Positions 12,131 to 23,262 are shown, counted from the first letter of the stretch. The stretch: 64,000 nt of DNA from Oscheius dolichura (GCA_932521035.1 OW051496.1:2790001-2854000); one strand, 5' to 3'. The notes: generated by a model from the letters alone, not told the origin. Numbers and translations are program-made.

Positions 12131-12889
12131 TCAATGTCTACAACGGTGAATAGCGGTGGCGGGGGCCTGTTTCCCGGCTGGAGAGGGTTTTCCACTAGGG
12201 ATGGTAGCCATTGAAGGGGCGGCAGTGGGCCTAACAGGGGCAGGCGACGGGCTAACTGAGCCAGGGGTCGGTTTGACGGGGCTGGTAGACTTTGAGGGAG
12301 CTGTAGTCGGTCTAACCGGGGCAGAGGATACAGTGCTTGGTCTTATAGGGGCAGGGGTGGGACTATCAGGCCCAGGAGAGGCTTTTACCGGGCTGGGAGT
12401 CGGTTTAACAGGCCCCGAGGTCGATATCCCCGGGGTGGGCCTAACAGGAGCTGGAGTGGGCTTGGCCGGGGCAGAGGATGGACTCGCGGGGCCAGGAGTG
12501 GGTCTACCGGGAGCAGGAGTCGGCTTCTCAGGTTTTAGAGGACTGGAAGTTGGCTTTCCCGGGTTTCCAACAGCCGGGGTAGGTCTCACTCCACCAGAAA
12601 CGGGCGCTACAGGGACGGGAGTCGGCTTTACCGGGTTAGTAGGCTCAACGGAGGCAGGGGTCGGTTTCACGGGTCCAGAAGTGAGTCCAACCGGGACAGG
12701 AGATGGAGTAGCCGGTTCAGGAGTCGGCTTGACAGGAGCAGAAGTCGGTTTCACCGGCCCACTACCAGTTGTCTTTCCCGGAACAGGAGCAATTGTTGGC
12801 TTGACGGCTCCCGAAGGCTGCTTTCCATCTGACGGAGAAGGAGTAATCTTCCCCGACTGGGTGAGAGGATTGCTGGGAACCTTCGGAAG
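12131..12889 (-). CDS. Pro/Thr-rich repeat protein (mucin-like), 3' exon
   Basis: A single long exon preceded by a TTGTTCAG acceptor encodes about 250 residues made almost entirely of degenerate 8-12 residue units such as GPVKPTPAPV and APVRPTPG. The composition suggests an extended, probably O-glycosylated or structural extracellular protein; no globular domain is visible. The upstream exon, which should bring a start or signal peptide, was not identified. An in-frame Met upstream, at 12925, offers an alternative start. The opposite strand is also open over nearly the same span because the repeat unit is biased by codon position; I prefer this strand for its splice acceptor and its sensible low-complexity protein. 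Confidence 0.55.
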   Translation of the reverse strand, partial: LPKVPSNPLTQSGKITPSPSDGKQPSGAVKPTIAPVPGKTTGSGPVKPTSAPVKPTPEPATPSPVPVGLTSGPVKPTPASVEPTNPVKPTPVPVAPVSGGVRPTPAVGNPGKPTSSPLKPEKPTPAPGRPTPGPASPSSAPAKPTPAPVRPTPGISTSGPVKPTPSPVKASPGPDSPTPAPIRPSTVSSAPVRPTTAPSKSTSPVKPTPGSVSPSPAPVRPTAAPSMATIPSGKPSPAGKQAPATAIHRCRH

Positions 12890-13550
12890 AGCTGAACAAT
12901 ACAATTGTTTGTGAATGAAAGCCAAAAGTTAGCAACCAGGTCTGTCAGCTAGTTTCTTATAAATCGCCGGAAACCAAAAAAAAGGAGAAGAAATACATTT
13001 TACAAAGTAATCCGGCCCATTCAATTCGAAATAAGATGTTTGAAAACTGATCAGCCAGGGAAAATTAAAAATATTATTGATTGTTTTATTTCCCGCATAA
13101 AACTAAAAAGAACGTGTTTGTGTAGTACTTCGGTTGATGCAACAGCGAATTTTGAGCAACCAGCGCTTTTATTGACTATAAAGGTATGCTGTATTGTTTG
13201 ACTGTGATTGCGTAATTTATCGTTCAATTTCAAAATCATAGGCCAGAATTTGTTTGGTTTAGAAATAGAGGAAGAGTAAGAACAGAAGAAGAGATCCGAG
13301 ACTCGGATTGGATTTGGGTAACGGAGCGCTTGAGATCAAAAAAGAGATCGTTTCTGGGTTTTATGGTTTGTTTAAAACAAGAAAGAAGATAACTAGATAT
13401 TATTCCGTACAAACAGTCTTCATGATTTGGTAAATTCCTGTTACTCGTTGGATTTAGGTAACAATGAGTGAAAGTATTGAAAAAATTGGGTACTTCTATG
13501 TTTTATGACCTGCTTAAAACAGAAAATAAGAAATGAAGAATACTAGTGTT

Positions 13551-13992
13551 CTACTTCTGACCAACCCAATTCGGTTCAATTATCAACCCACCATTTATAC
13601 TCGTTGAGTCCAGAGGCGATAAGATCCCAGCAATAGGCAACACCGGTGGTTGTGCCGGTTGTACCGGCTCGACGGTGGTCAGCTTCTCCGCCTCTTTCTC
13701 CTTGTACATCCTCCTAATGTCGGCCTCCTTCGACGAGTCAATCCTGTACTTCTTCAGGGCCGAGGCGCTGGAATTCCATCCACTCATTATAGGGGAATAT
13801 GAGATAACTAACTTGTACATGTAGTTACACTGTTGGGGGACGAAGAGGCCCAAAAAGGGACTGATAGCCGCCAATTTGTCATGGGTAGCGGCTATGGGAC
13901 GGACGAAGACCTCGGTCAGGAGGGCGCCAGCCGATCCTTCACACTGGGTATCGAACTTGTTCTTGATACAATCCAGAACACAGTCGCCCAGA
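13551..13992 (-). CDS. CPG4/DUF19-like secreted protein, 3' part
   Basis: Two exons (13992-13813 and 13767-13551) join in phase through a 45-base intron that contains no stop and is therefore read through in the raw frame. The first exon has the spacing CVLDC...QC...QCNYMY typical of the nematode CPG4/DUF19 group of Cys-rich extracellular proteins. The second exon is charged, then Pro-rich (PVQPAQPPVLP). The complete relative at 20120-21852 suggests that the signal peptide and N-terminal Cys-rich half are in upstream exons, which I could not place between 14.0 and 14.4 kb. Family placement rests on Cys pattern only. Confidence 0.5.
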
Positions 13993-14473
13993 CTGAAAGA
14001 CGGGGTATTTCTATTTGCTATGTTTCGAAAGTCCTTTATATTTTCCAAATAGCCGCCTCCCTGGTTGTGTTGTCCTAATGTTTTCACACAAAATGATCCT
14101 AGTCTCTAATTGTTCGTCTGGTTTCAAGGCACTCACTTTCATAAACTGTACGTGTTAGAAAATATGATTCACAGTACAAGACCGGATGCAAATATTGAAA
14201 TTATGGAACATATCGCCTCTTCTTGCATTTTTCATATTTCAGGAAATCTTTATATTGCCCCAAACACTGTGAGCCTGTTATGTTCTTTACAAAAAATTGG
14301 AAAAGTCTCTTTTACTTTTTTTTCCTTTTTTTGTTTCGCTTTACCTTGATAAACTATGCCTCTCCGAAAGCATGATACGTGAACGAGTGTTCGGAAACTT
14401 GCATTTATGGATCGCCTCAATGAACATAAGATTTATTTTCCAGTTTTCAGTAGTTCTTTATATTCATCGAATC

Positions 14474-15805
14474 ATGAACTCTTCAGTTCACTTGGCTATA
14501 AAAAAATGGGATATGTTTCCTCAACAAATTTTGAGCTCCTGTTTTGAGAGTAGGCTCATTCGAACCGATAATTTTTGCTCAGCATCGCTTTACGACAGTT
14601 TTAATGACTACATGAACAGTTTCACGGATCCCCAGGACATCGACAAGGCTTGTGATACATGTAATATCTATTCTGTTCGTCATGTGGGACGATGGGCGGC
14701 GGAAATCCCCGAGGAATGTCGATATTTAGTCGTCGAGATGGGATTGTTTGCCAACTTTGGTGATGGTCCAGTTAGAAGAAGGCAGAGGAGAATAGGTAAT
14801 CCAGAGCCTATGTTGGAAATCTTTGGTGAGTTGGACTTTACTGACTGTATGAAATTCTGTTCAGGCAAAGTTTTCAAGCCCATAGCGGCAATCTGGCACA
14901 CTGGTCCAACGCCGAATAACGGTCATTATAAGTCCTTTATCGAGAAGGATGGTGTCTGGTGGGAGTGTAATGATGACAGTATTTTCCCAAGTCGTTTCCC
15001 GGAAGAAATGGATGGTGTAGTCGTCGTAGTGCTAGAGAAAGTATCATACGATGAAAGGATTGTGGAGGAAATGGAAGTCGATTTGGTCCGGCCTTCCAAT
15101 CGAGTCAACCGTCCAACAGGCAGCCAACAAGTGAAGAGATTGTTATTAGAGCAAGGGAGTATCGTAGCTGTAAATGCCGATGTAATTGTGAATGCAGCTA
15201 ATGCGGAATTGAAGCACGGAGGAGGTGTCGATGGAGTCATAAGAAGCGCCTGTGGACCCAGTTTGATCAACGCTGCCACGGAGGCCATTCGCAAGACCCT
15301 GCCCAACCAGGAGCTGGCTGCCGGGCAAGTCGTCTCCACAGACTCGTTTCTGCTCAAGAAGTATAAGAGAATCTTCCATACAGCTGCTCCCTACATCCAG
15401 CGTGGTAGAAACCCCACAAGACGACAAGAAGACCACCTCCGACACTGCTATTTCAACAGCCTTGCCTTGGCTACTCGTGAGGGATTCAGCAGCATTGCCT
15501 TCCCCTTGCTGGGAATAGGTCTCTACAACTACGACGAGCAGCAGGGAATAGCAGTTGCGTTGCAAGCCATTTTAGCTTATTTCGAAGCTCACCCTGAGAC
15601 ATCATTGAATACTGTCATAATTGTGGCTCTCAGTTATCCAATTCTCAATCGGACAACCACGCTGGCTGGTGGAAAAGCCGCTCTGCTCTTGGAGGCCGCC
15701 TCGGCTGCAACGGGTAGAAGGAAATTAGAGGAGAAAATGGTGGCCAACAATGGAGCTGTCTCGCTGCCTGGTGTCTCCATCAAAGTTTCTTCTTTCGTCG
15801 AGTAG
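14474..15805 (+). CDS. USP C-terminal half fused to a macro (ADP-ribose-binding) domain
   Basis: Two exons (14474-14825 and 14865-15805) separated by a 39-base GT-AG intron with no stop. The N-terminal part resembles the second half of a ubiquitin-specific protease: a CDTC zinc-finger knuckle, the VFKPIAAIWHTG strand and the catalytic-His box NNGHYKSF followed by WWECNDDSI. The Cys box (GNTCYxN type) is not found, so the protease half looks truncated, or its first exons lie unrecognised upstream. The C-terminal part is a macro domain of the MacroD-like kind: VNADVIVNAAN, then HGGGVDGVIRSACG, IFHTAAP and FPLLGIGLYNY, the positions that hold ADP-ribose in that fold. The predicted role is binding or removal of ADP-ribose, with a possibly inactive ubiquitin-binding module. 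The start is uncertain; an acceptor near 14446 could join earlier exons. Confidence 0.72.
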   Translation: MNSSVHLAIKKWDMFPQQILSSCFESRLIRTDNFCSASLYDSFNDYMNSFTDPQDIDKACDTCNIYSVRHVGRWAAEIPEECRYLVVEMGLFANFGDGPVRRRQRRIGNPEPMLEIFGELDFTDCMKFCSGKVFKPIAAIWHTGPTPNNGHYKSFIEKDGVWWECNDDSIFPSRFPEEMDGVVVVVLEKVSYDERIVEEMEVDLVRPSNRVNRPTGSQQVKRLLLEQGSIVAVNADVIVNAANAELKHGGGVDGVIRSACGPSLINAATEAIRKTLPNQELAAGQVVSTDSFLLKKYKRIFHTAAPYIQRGRNPTRRQEDHLRHCYFNSLALATREGFSSIAFPLLGIGLYNYDEQQGIAVALQAILAYFEAHPETSLNTVIIVALSYPILNRTTTLAGGKAALLLEAASAATGRRKLEEKMVANNGAVSLPGVSIKVSSFVE

Positions 15806-15870
15806 CCGCTTGCCCACTCCCATTTCCCTTCATCTTTTACCCTGTTTTGGATAGGGTATTAGTAGGTCCG

Positions 15871-15982
15871 ACCTCTCCAACAAAGTACTCCTGCAAAGGA
15901 GGCAACCTTGGAGAGGTTGACGATTTTCACGTTATGTTTTGTGCCAGTTGTTCCCATCTTCACCCTCGCGGTGGAGATGGGA
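15871..15982 (+). other. Two consecutive strong RNA hairpins in the presumed 3' UTR of the USP-macro gene
   Basis: The first hairpin has an outer stem ACCTCTCCAA (15871-15880) with TTGGAGAGGT (15908-15917) and an inner stem CTCCT/AGGAG around a GCAA tetraloop. The second has a 13-pair stem (15952-15964 with 15970-15982, one G-U pair) and a five-base loop CTCGC, followed by a T-run. Their function is unknown. They are too short for a typical microRNA precursor and differ from the histone stem-loop. Confidence 0.6.
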
Positions 15983-16164
15983 GGTTTTTTTCTTCCCACC
16001 CTCTCCTAATGTTTGTATTATGTATTGTCTTTCTTGTTTCATTTGTTCCTATTTCTACAATTTGTTTGCTCTATTGCATCGACAAGCCAGTAGTGTGGAT
16101 ATTCGGATTCACTCAATGTATCAAGAAGGTTTTGCTCTACTAGATATCTCATAAAAAGAGTAGT

Positions 16165-16330
16165 GTCATTCGATGGCGCTTCGTGGCGTTTTCGCGGTTT
16201 ATTCTTGGTTAAGCTCTGGCGCGTAACAGTGAGGAATCGACAGCACTTTACCAAAGTTAAGCTCTTTCCTATAAGCGGCCTACTTCGGTCAGCTAGCGGT
16301 CAAAAATGGTTTCGCTTTTCGGTTTGTCAA
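16165..16330 (+). repeat. Dispersed repeat A, left partner of an inverted pair around Kelch 1
   Basis: About 165 bases, including GCTCTGGCGCGTAACAGTGA and CGACAGCACTTTACCAAAGT, are repeated in opposite orientation at 19430-19597 with roughly 80% identity by eye. No intact protein is encoded. Confidence 0.7.
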
Positions 16331-16474
16331 AGCCTGGGATTTCGACCAAAACCAGGGAAAGGGGGAGATTCTAACGCGGAACCTAGACCCAAGCCTACAA
16401 CCCCCGCGTCGGCTCGAAAAGTTCTGTAAGACTGTAAAGTATGAGAATGTATAATGCTAAATCTCGCGAGTTAT

Positions 16475-16546
16475 GGTCGTTTTTATCTGCGGTCCCCAAT
16501 GGCGCAATGCGCTTCTGCAGGTCGCGGTTTCGACTCCCGTCGCGGT
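16475..16546 (+). repeat. tRNA-like sequence
   Basis: An A-box-like ATGGCGCAATGCGC is followed about 20 bases later by a B-box-like GGTTTCGACTCCC. The T stem is imperfect and no cloverleaf can be completed, so a decayed tRNA-derived element is more likely than a tRNA gene. Confidence 0.35.
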
Positions 16547-17142
16547 CAAACACTTTTGCTTTTTAGTCTTACGTCTATTTAGTCTAATTACACGTCTCGG
16601 AAGCACACTACGCGCTCAGAACCTCTCCAAAAGCGGGCAAGAACCGCACACGGACGTTGCCCCACACCGACCGGCGCGCGGCTTCCTAGTCCTACCCTAA
16701 TAATAGGCAGATGTCCGTCTGTATGACCTGTCGTTTGTTCAGATTGACCGGTCAAATGAGAGAGAAGCAGAAAGTTTCGACCGTTTGATCTTTTTCGACT
16801 GTCAAATTTTGATCCGAAAAGAGAATGCCTAGGGCAGGTGCTACATCGTCTGACGAAGGCGCTGGGCAGGAGAATACCGTGCTGGAGAAGGGAGAGTCGG
16901 CTCTGGAGGAAGGGGGGCCGAGCTGTTTCTCAATAATCTGTGAAGGTAGCCGGCTAAAACTGTTGTGATCCGAATTGCTGGCAAAAAATTATAATAGCCA
17001 AACACTGGCAAACTCGACAGCTGCAGCAATTTCCGTTTCTTATCAAAGTCTCCCTTATCAAGGACCTTTGCCTGCCTCTTCCCTTGTTCAAATCGACTTT
17101 TCCCATTTCTCAACCTTTCCATAAACTATTTCAGCTACTCTA

Positions 17143-18912
17143 ATGGCAACTAATCCTTCTGACGCGAATACCCACGCGGTGATTGTGGACCTAATAGGAA
17201 GAATGTGCAGGCTGGAGGCGGAAAATAGAGAATTGAAGGGGAAAATGGAGCAGAACTCGGGTAGAAACGGTATGTTGGGGGGTGATAATGAGCTGTATTT
17301 TTAGAGGGGAATGGTCCGAATTGGACTGGAGCGATAGACAACCTGGAAAAGAAGTTGATGACTTCTATCGAGAAGATTTCTTCTGACAGTAGGTCCTTTT
17401 CTTCTTTTTTTATAGAAGAATATTTTAGTGGAGAAACTGACACAAGACGTAGTCTTTCAAAAATATGAAATAGATACGTTAGAGATACAAAGAACGGAGA
17501 TGAAGGAGGAGATGAAACGACTTCGACGGGAAACAGAAGGCGAGTTATTTCAGTTACAGACGAAATGATTTTTCAGGGAGATTGAAAGAAGTATCCGACA
17601 AGCAACAAGGGGGTGAGAAATCATTGAAACCTTTTAGAACTCGAGAGAAATTTCAGTTTCCGATGCTATAACGGCTTTACAAGAGGGCATCGCAGAGATT
17701 TCTCACAAAAGTCAGCCAGATCTAATACTTTTCAGTGTTACTAATGTTTAGTTGGGAGGATGGAAGGGAAACAAAGTGAAGATCATCTTACAATCCTGGC
17801 GAGACCCGTTCCTTTGGAAGAAAAAAGACAATTGATCCCAGGACAAGTGGATAAGGGAACGGTGGGGAATTGGGGAAGAGAATAATTAACATTCTTTTAG
17901 ATTTTAGTCCTTGGAGGATATAAAGATGGTAATAGGAGTGATGAAATGGTCATTTTGAAACAAGACAAATGGATCAAATTGGCATTGAAATTACCGAGAA
18001 AACTTCGTGCCGGAGGTGCAGTATATCTGGATGGAGAGATCTATATATTCGGTGGTTCGATGGCTAAAGAATTATACAAATTGGATAACAAAACATTGGA
18101 ATGGATACGATTGGCAGATATGAATGAGGGACGAGATAATATTACTAATAGCAGTGTGGAATGGAATGGATCCATCTGGGTATTTGGAGGAACTAATACA
18201 GGAGCATTGCATAGAAGCAACTACTTGAAAAGTGTGGAACGATATGATCCGAAGACGAACAAATGGATTAACATGCCGTAAGTTTAATATTTTCCCCCAA
18301 TTTTTCTCTTCTGCTCGGTTTCCAACGGTCGCGTCTCTCAAACGTCTCTCAAACGAGATGATACAACATCTGATACAAGGCTCAATCAGGGCTAATCAAT
18401 ATTTTAGGGACATGAAATATTCGCGAGGTGGTGCAGCTGCAGCAGTTCATAATGGCAAATTCATTGTCTGTGGTGGAAGGGATGGTTCAAATCGTTTGAA
18501 AAGTGTGGAATGTTTCGACCCGGAGAGTGGTGTCTGGACGGAGCTGAATGATATGCCCACACCTCTTTCTGATCATCCTCTCGTTTCTTATGGAAATAAT
18601 CTCATTTTAATGGGAGGTTCTGATGGAACGACAATATTCAATACTGTACTGGAAGTGAGTAATCTAGAAGGAAAAGGAACATGGAAACAACTGCCACCTA
18701 TGAAACAACCTCGAAGTGCCTTTTCTGCAACTGTCCTTAACAATGAGATTTTTGTCATTGGAGGATGGAATTTCAAATATCTCGATAAAACTGAAATATT
18801 TAATGGAAAAAGCTGGAGAGAGGGTCCCCAGCTCCCCAATGTGTGCAACTGTATGTCTTCAATTGTTATTCCCCGCCATCTGGCCGATATCCTTTCTAAT
18901 TCCACAGAGTAA
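17143..18912 (+). CDS. Coiled-coil plus six-blade Kelch protein, copy 1 (intact)
   Basis: The ATG lies 9 bases after a TTTCAG acceptor. Short exons (17143-17269, 17305-17388, from 17429 onward, and others) encode a charged coiled-coil N-terminus (RLEAENRELKGKMEQ; EMKEEMKRLRRE). Two large exons then encode Kelch repeats. Blade strands end in YIFGG, WVFGG, FIVCGG, LILMGG and FVIGG, with an N-terminal ILVLGG strand that can close the propeller. The last intron (about 18279-18409) separates blades. There is no BTB or BACK domain, so this is not a standard cullin-3 adaptor; the coiled coil may mediate oligomerisation. One N-terminal intron may use a GC donor. The 5' flank (about 16925-17170) is duplicated at 29135-29385 with copy 2. 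Confidence 0.8.
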
Positions 18913-19429
18913 TCCCCTATTAAACAAATAAATCTTTCCCTCCCTTTAAAGTATTCCTATTCAAGAGGATTCATTTCAAAAATTGTTGAAAATGTGGTGT
19001 TTTGTGTTTTTTGATCCTTATCTAAAGCTACGCAACCGTAGCAGAAGCGTTGTCTTATATATTTATTTGTAACGGAATTTAAGTCGACGATAAGAATTGT
19101 TATTATAGTAGGGTGATGGATAAGTCCTGTCAATGACCTCGTAACTGTTGATAGAGACCGTTTTACAGTACACAAGAGCACTTCCTAGGTAGGTGCCCAT
19201 TATTAGGGTAGGATATTGTTGTCAAAGAGAGGGGGATCCTTACTTACTTGTCTCGAGACCAAACGAACCAAATACCCGTTTATAACCTTTGATTATTCCG
19301 AAAGACTAGAAGAGCCCCTTTTTATGGAAGGCGCCCTGGCGGCCCGGCGGGCCGCCGGACGTCTCTGTTGTGTGTTGGCCAAGGTCCTGCGCGAGCCGTT
19401 CCTTCCAAAAACGGGACGGTCGAGATCCG

Positions 19430-19597
19430 GATTTGACAAAACGAAAAGCGAAACCATTTTTGGCCGTTGGCTGACCGAATCCGGCTGGCGATGGAAAAAA
19501 GGCTTAACTTTGGTAAAGTGCTGTCGATTCGTCACTGTTACGCGCCAGAGCTTAGCAAAAAATAAACCGCCAATACGCCGAGAAGCGCCATCGAAAA
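19430..19597 (-). repeat. Dispersed repeat A, right partner (inverted)
   Basis: This is the reverse-complement counterpart of 16165-16330. The two copies lie on either side of Kelch gene 1 in opposite orientation. The flank at 19340-19365 is a GC-rich near-palindrome (GGCGGCCCGGCGGGCCGCC). Confidence 0.7.
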
Positions 19598-20119
19598 AAA
19601 AATTTTATAAACCACTTCTCATTATAAACAAGATCCGTCCGAAAAGATGTTCGAAAAATTGAATTTGAAAGAAGCGAATCCTACACTATCCTGGAACACA
19701 TTGGCTATAGGAACTGCCGAAAGTGTTCTTTTTAATTTTTCGGAAATCCTTTATATCCCTTCAATCTGGTAGACAAAATAATGTATCTACGGGTTTTACC
19801 ACTTTTCTATGGCAAAATTATAATACCGAGGCATTTCTTTTTGAGTAAATCATTCCGGAAATTCGTCTTCCCCATCTCAAATTTGAAAAAAAGATTGCAA
19901 ATACTTCCTCGTCAACCTTATTATTATGCGTATGTTTCAAAGATCATTCAAATAATTCTTCCTTTCAACGGGAGATATTGCTTGAGTCAAAAACCTTTTG
20001 CAAGTTACTCGAAATGCCAGCACGTCTCCAATTACTCCGTTCTGTTTCAACACTCTTTTAAAGTTCCCTCCTTCCACAAATAAATACTTTTTCATGGAAT
20101 AGAGAGAAAGAAAACGAAC

Positions 20120-21852
20120 CCGCAGAGTTCAGCGGACATATGGTTGAGTTCGTTGAGCATATTCGGGTCGATGCCGGCGATTGCTGGCGCTTCTGCCGCT
20201 GCAGGAGCCGACAGAATTGTGAACTGTTCTGAATCGGCTATTTTTAAAGGTCTAATAGTATTACTCACTGAGGATCTGTTGACTAATGGGGGAGCGCATA
20301 ACCAGCTGCATTATTTTGGACTTGGTCTGGCATTTATTCTCACAGTCGGTTTGGACGACGTTCGACTGGTCATCGATGCATTTGATCGTGTTTTGGAAGG
20401 CTGGAAACGGAACAAAATCGTCTTTCTCCTTATTTGGAAGGTTTCTCATCAACCCAATAAAAATCAATCCCATTCCTTATTTTAAATTTTAAATCCAACT
20501 TGAAGCGGAAAAATATACAAAACAGTGAATAACAGTAATCCCCTGTGAAAACTCATCAAAATTAGAGAATAGAAGACTCACCCAGGTGCTGGTCGATGCA
20601 CATGTACCGTACTCCGCTGGTGAAGGTCTCAAACATTGAGAAATCCTCTTTTCCACACTTTTTCTCCTTTTCAATGCAGCTGTAACTCTCGTTATAGTTC
20701 CTGAAACACTCATATTTTTCATATTTTTATTTCTGACATCGCACGAACATTGAAAAGCCCCCTCTCAATGCATTTTAAAAGAATTTTGAAGCTGTAAAGA
20801 ACAAAACAACTTGGGTGCGCCGTTATCTCCCTAGATAGCTCCATTTTCCAGAAAAATAGTTACAAAAAGGGGATGAAAAGGGTGCCACAGGGCTCAGGAA
20901 GGCCTCTCCACTAGCTAGAGGTGATTATGGAACCAGAAAATTATAAAATTAATCTTAGAAGATACGAGATAATAAAAAAACCGATCTTCAATATACTCGC
21001 AAGCCAAGATGATAATTTATAAACATCGCGCCTATTATAGTACCATAGTTGGCGAAGCCAACGTCCAGCCGGAAGGGGTGCGATACGGCTGGTTCATTAT
21101 TTAAGGGATCGCCTCCCCGGCTAGCTACTATTTCTCAGTCAAATGGGGATTAGAAAAGGTACAAGAGATCGCCAAAGACGTGAAGAAGGCGTCACTGACC
21201 TCTTCTAATCAGGGAACCAGAAAATGGGTCGATCGAGAACCGCTCTCCCCGCATATTTTAGAAGGAATATAAAGCAGAAAAAGGGCAATTCCTCAACAAT
21301 ACATTTCTCTCCCCAATTTTCTCCTTTTCTTAATTTTAACTGGTTACAAAGGGAACATAAGAAATCCACAAATGTCCTAGATAGGTTGCACCAGCACCCT
21401 GTGGTTCATACAACAATCAAAAATGGTAAAAACCAACTTGCAAATCTGTTCGTATCGTTGAATATGAGACATGCTCTTCATGACAATGCCTAAGGAATCC
21501 ATCAGTCCGCTGGAACAGCCCTTCTGACAGGTGGAGAGAGTCGAGAGGTCGCTCACGAGGTTACCGATCGCCTTCGGCTTCGGCTGACTGAAATATGGCT
21601 ACATACTACAAAGAGCCCATTGAAAAATCGAGGTATTGCCAATTTTACATAGAACTCCCAAAACATAAAACAACACTAACCGATCCAAAGGACTAGGCGG
21701 AACGAGGAGGCCACGACCAGCTAATAAGTCGAATGGATTCGTCGGAGCGCCTTGTATTAGATGGAAGACAGCTAAAAATAGAGAGAAAAGGCCTGAAAAT
21801 GGGAAGTTTCGGGTATTTTTTGGGACAAACCGATCCAATTTGGAGGAACCAT
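20120..21852 (-). CDS. CPG4/DUF19-like secreted Cys-rich protein, six exons
   Basis: The minus-strand start is at 21852. A 38-base intron splits the signal peptide (MVPPNWIG then LFSLFLAVFHLIQG). Further exons (about 21792-21681, 21587-21438, 20700-20582, 20400-20269 and 20228-20120) join in consistent phase. The mature protein shows the repeating pattern CQKGC, ICKNYNESYSC, KKCGKEDF, YMCIDQHL, KCIDDQ, DCENKC and FCRLLQ, which matches nematode CPG4/DUF19 extracellular proteins. In C. elegans CPG proteins include eggshell proteoglycans; no clear chondroitin attachment site was found here. The last exon may run past 20120 to a stop or end at a donor there. The gene lies about 7 kb from its relative at 13.6-14.0 kb, with Kelch 1 and the USP-macro gene between. 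Confidence 0.7.
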
Positions 21853-22099
21853 GGCTTTGCTGTGACCTGACGAGAGACGATGGAAATTTCTTCCCCTTTG
21901 GATTTGTTGTCGAATGATTCGACGGGGAACGACATGGAGCAGACAAAATATAGGGGGGAAAGAGCTGTGGGAAGGTGTTCAAATTGGAGGAAAAGAGGAT
22001 CTGGAGGGAGAAGAAGAATTACAGACAAAATGGCTTCCACTTTTTTGACACAGGCAGGCCTAAACATTAGACAATCAAACGGAGAGCAAAGATAAAGGA

Positions 22100-23260
22100 T
22101 TACTGAAACTCGAAGTTCGCAATTATGTCAGATTAGATTTGGCACATCATTCTGTTTTGTGGATTGTAAAAAAATGATTTTATTGTTGAAATGTGATAAC
22201 GAACGACGAAACGATGCCCCAAACGAAAAATCCTTTCATTTCCATCACCTCGCGTCTATCCGGGGAAGAATATGGATTACGAAATGTTTTGACCTTGCTT
22301 TATTATTCTTGTCAAGCATTTGATGCTAGTTTAGAGGCCAGTTGCATTTCAGAAATTCTAAAGAGATAATGCCAACAAGATAAGCCGACAACTTCCAAAA
22401 CAGACCTTCAGCTTTTCGTTGGTCATCCAATGAGAAGGTAAGAGGCCCGTTTTTAGCTATTATGAAGCGCTGATGATATTACGGCAGTAATGAAGCATCC
22501 CGTTCTAGAGAATTGGTCAAGTTGCACCCTAAGAAACTCTTTTTTTGCTTTCTATGCTAATTATTTACTCAACAAATCAAATTGGTCTTCTAGCTTTCTG
22601 TTTTACGAGACGATTGAAACATTTCGAACTTGAAGCAAAAGACTTGATCTTTCAACTGTTAGCTTTGGTTATCCTCTCATTTCGAGTGTCTCGATGGTTC
22701 CTTTGCAGCAGTTGGACACTGATCGGAATCTGACATTGAAACAAAGCGATTACTGTTGTCATCGTTCCCTCTCAACTATCATCCTTTGCTTGATACAATT
22801 TAGAAATCATATTTCTTTCCCTCCAAAAAAAACAAAGGAGCCCAAAATAATGTGAAATGTTTTCGGCTCGCCTTATTATGCAATTTTATTGGAGATTTTG
22901 TTTTTGAGATTTTCTGACCAAATGAAACTATGGAAATTCAACCTCAGTGTGACAAGTGAACCACAGAGGAATGAGAAAATCTCCCTAGTTTGCCTAAAAC
23001 TTTAAAAATGTGTAGCAAATGCTGGAAAACCAGCAGATGATAGTGAAATGGGTTCTTTCATGTTTTACGTAAAACACCGCCCGGATACGAATCATGACTG
23101 ACTCATGATTTTATCTAATATCGTCTGCTTGATACATTATTTCTCATCTTTGAACCGATATAGTAGAAACGACAATTTCCTTTCGGGTGTTATAAGAACA
23201 GCTTTTGTAACACTTTACTTTCAAGTTTTACTGGAATTTGAGCGAAAAGGTAGAGAAAGA
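22100..23260. other. Interval without a supported gene
   Basis: Only short open frames occur, none with domain similarity or chained splice sites. A degenerate phrase ending in TTGATACA appears at 22785 and 23130. Confidence 0.5.
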
Positions 23261-23262
23261 GC

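Noticed and set aside
12156..12914. 252-residue Gly/Val/Leu repeat protein on the plus strand
   Set aside because: Mirror frame of the Pro/Thr repeat exon; no splice signals on this strand that I could chain.
15952..15982. Histone-type 3' stem-loop or bacterial terminator
   Set aside because: The stem is 13 pairs with a five-base loop, unlike the 6-pair/4-base histone element, and the context is eukaryotic.
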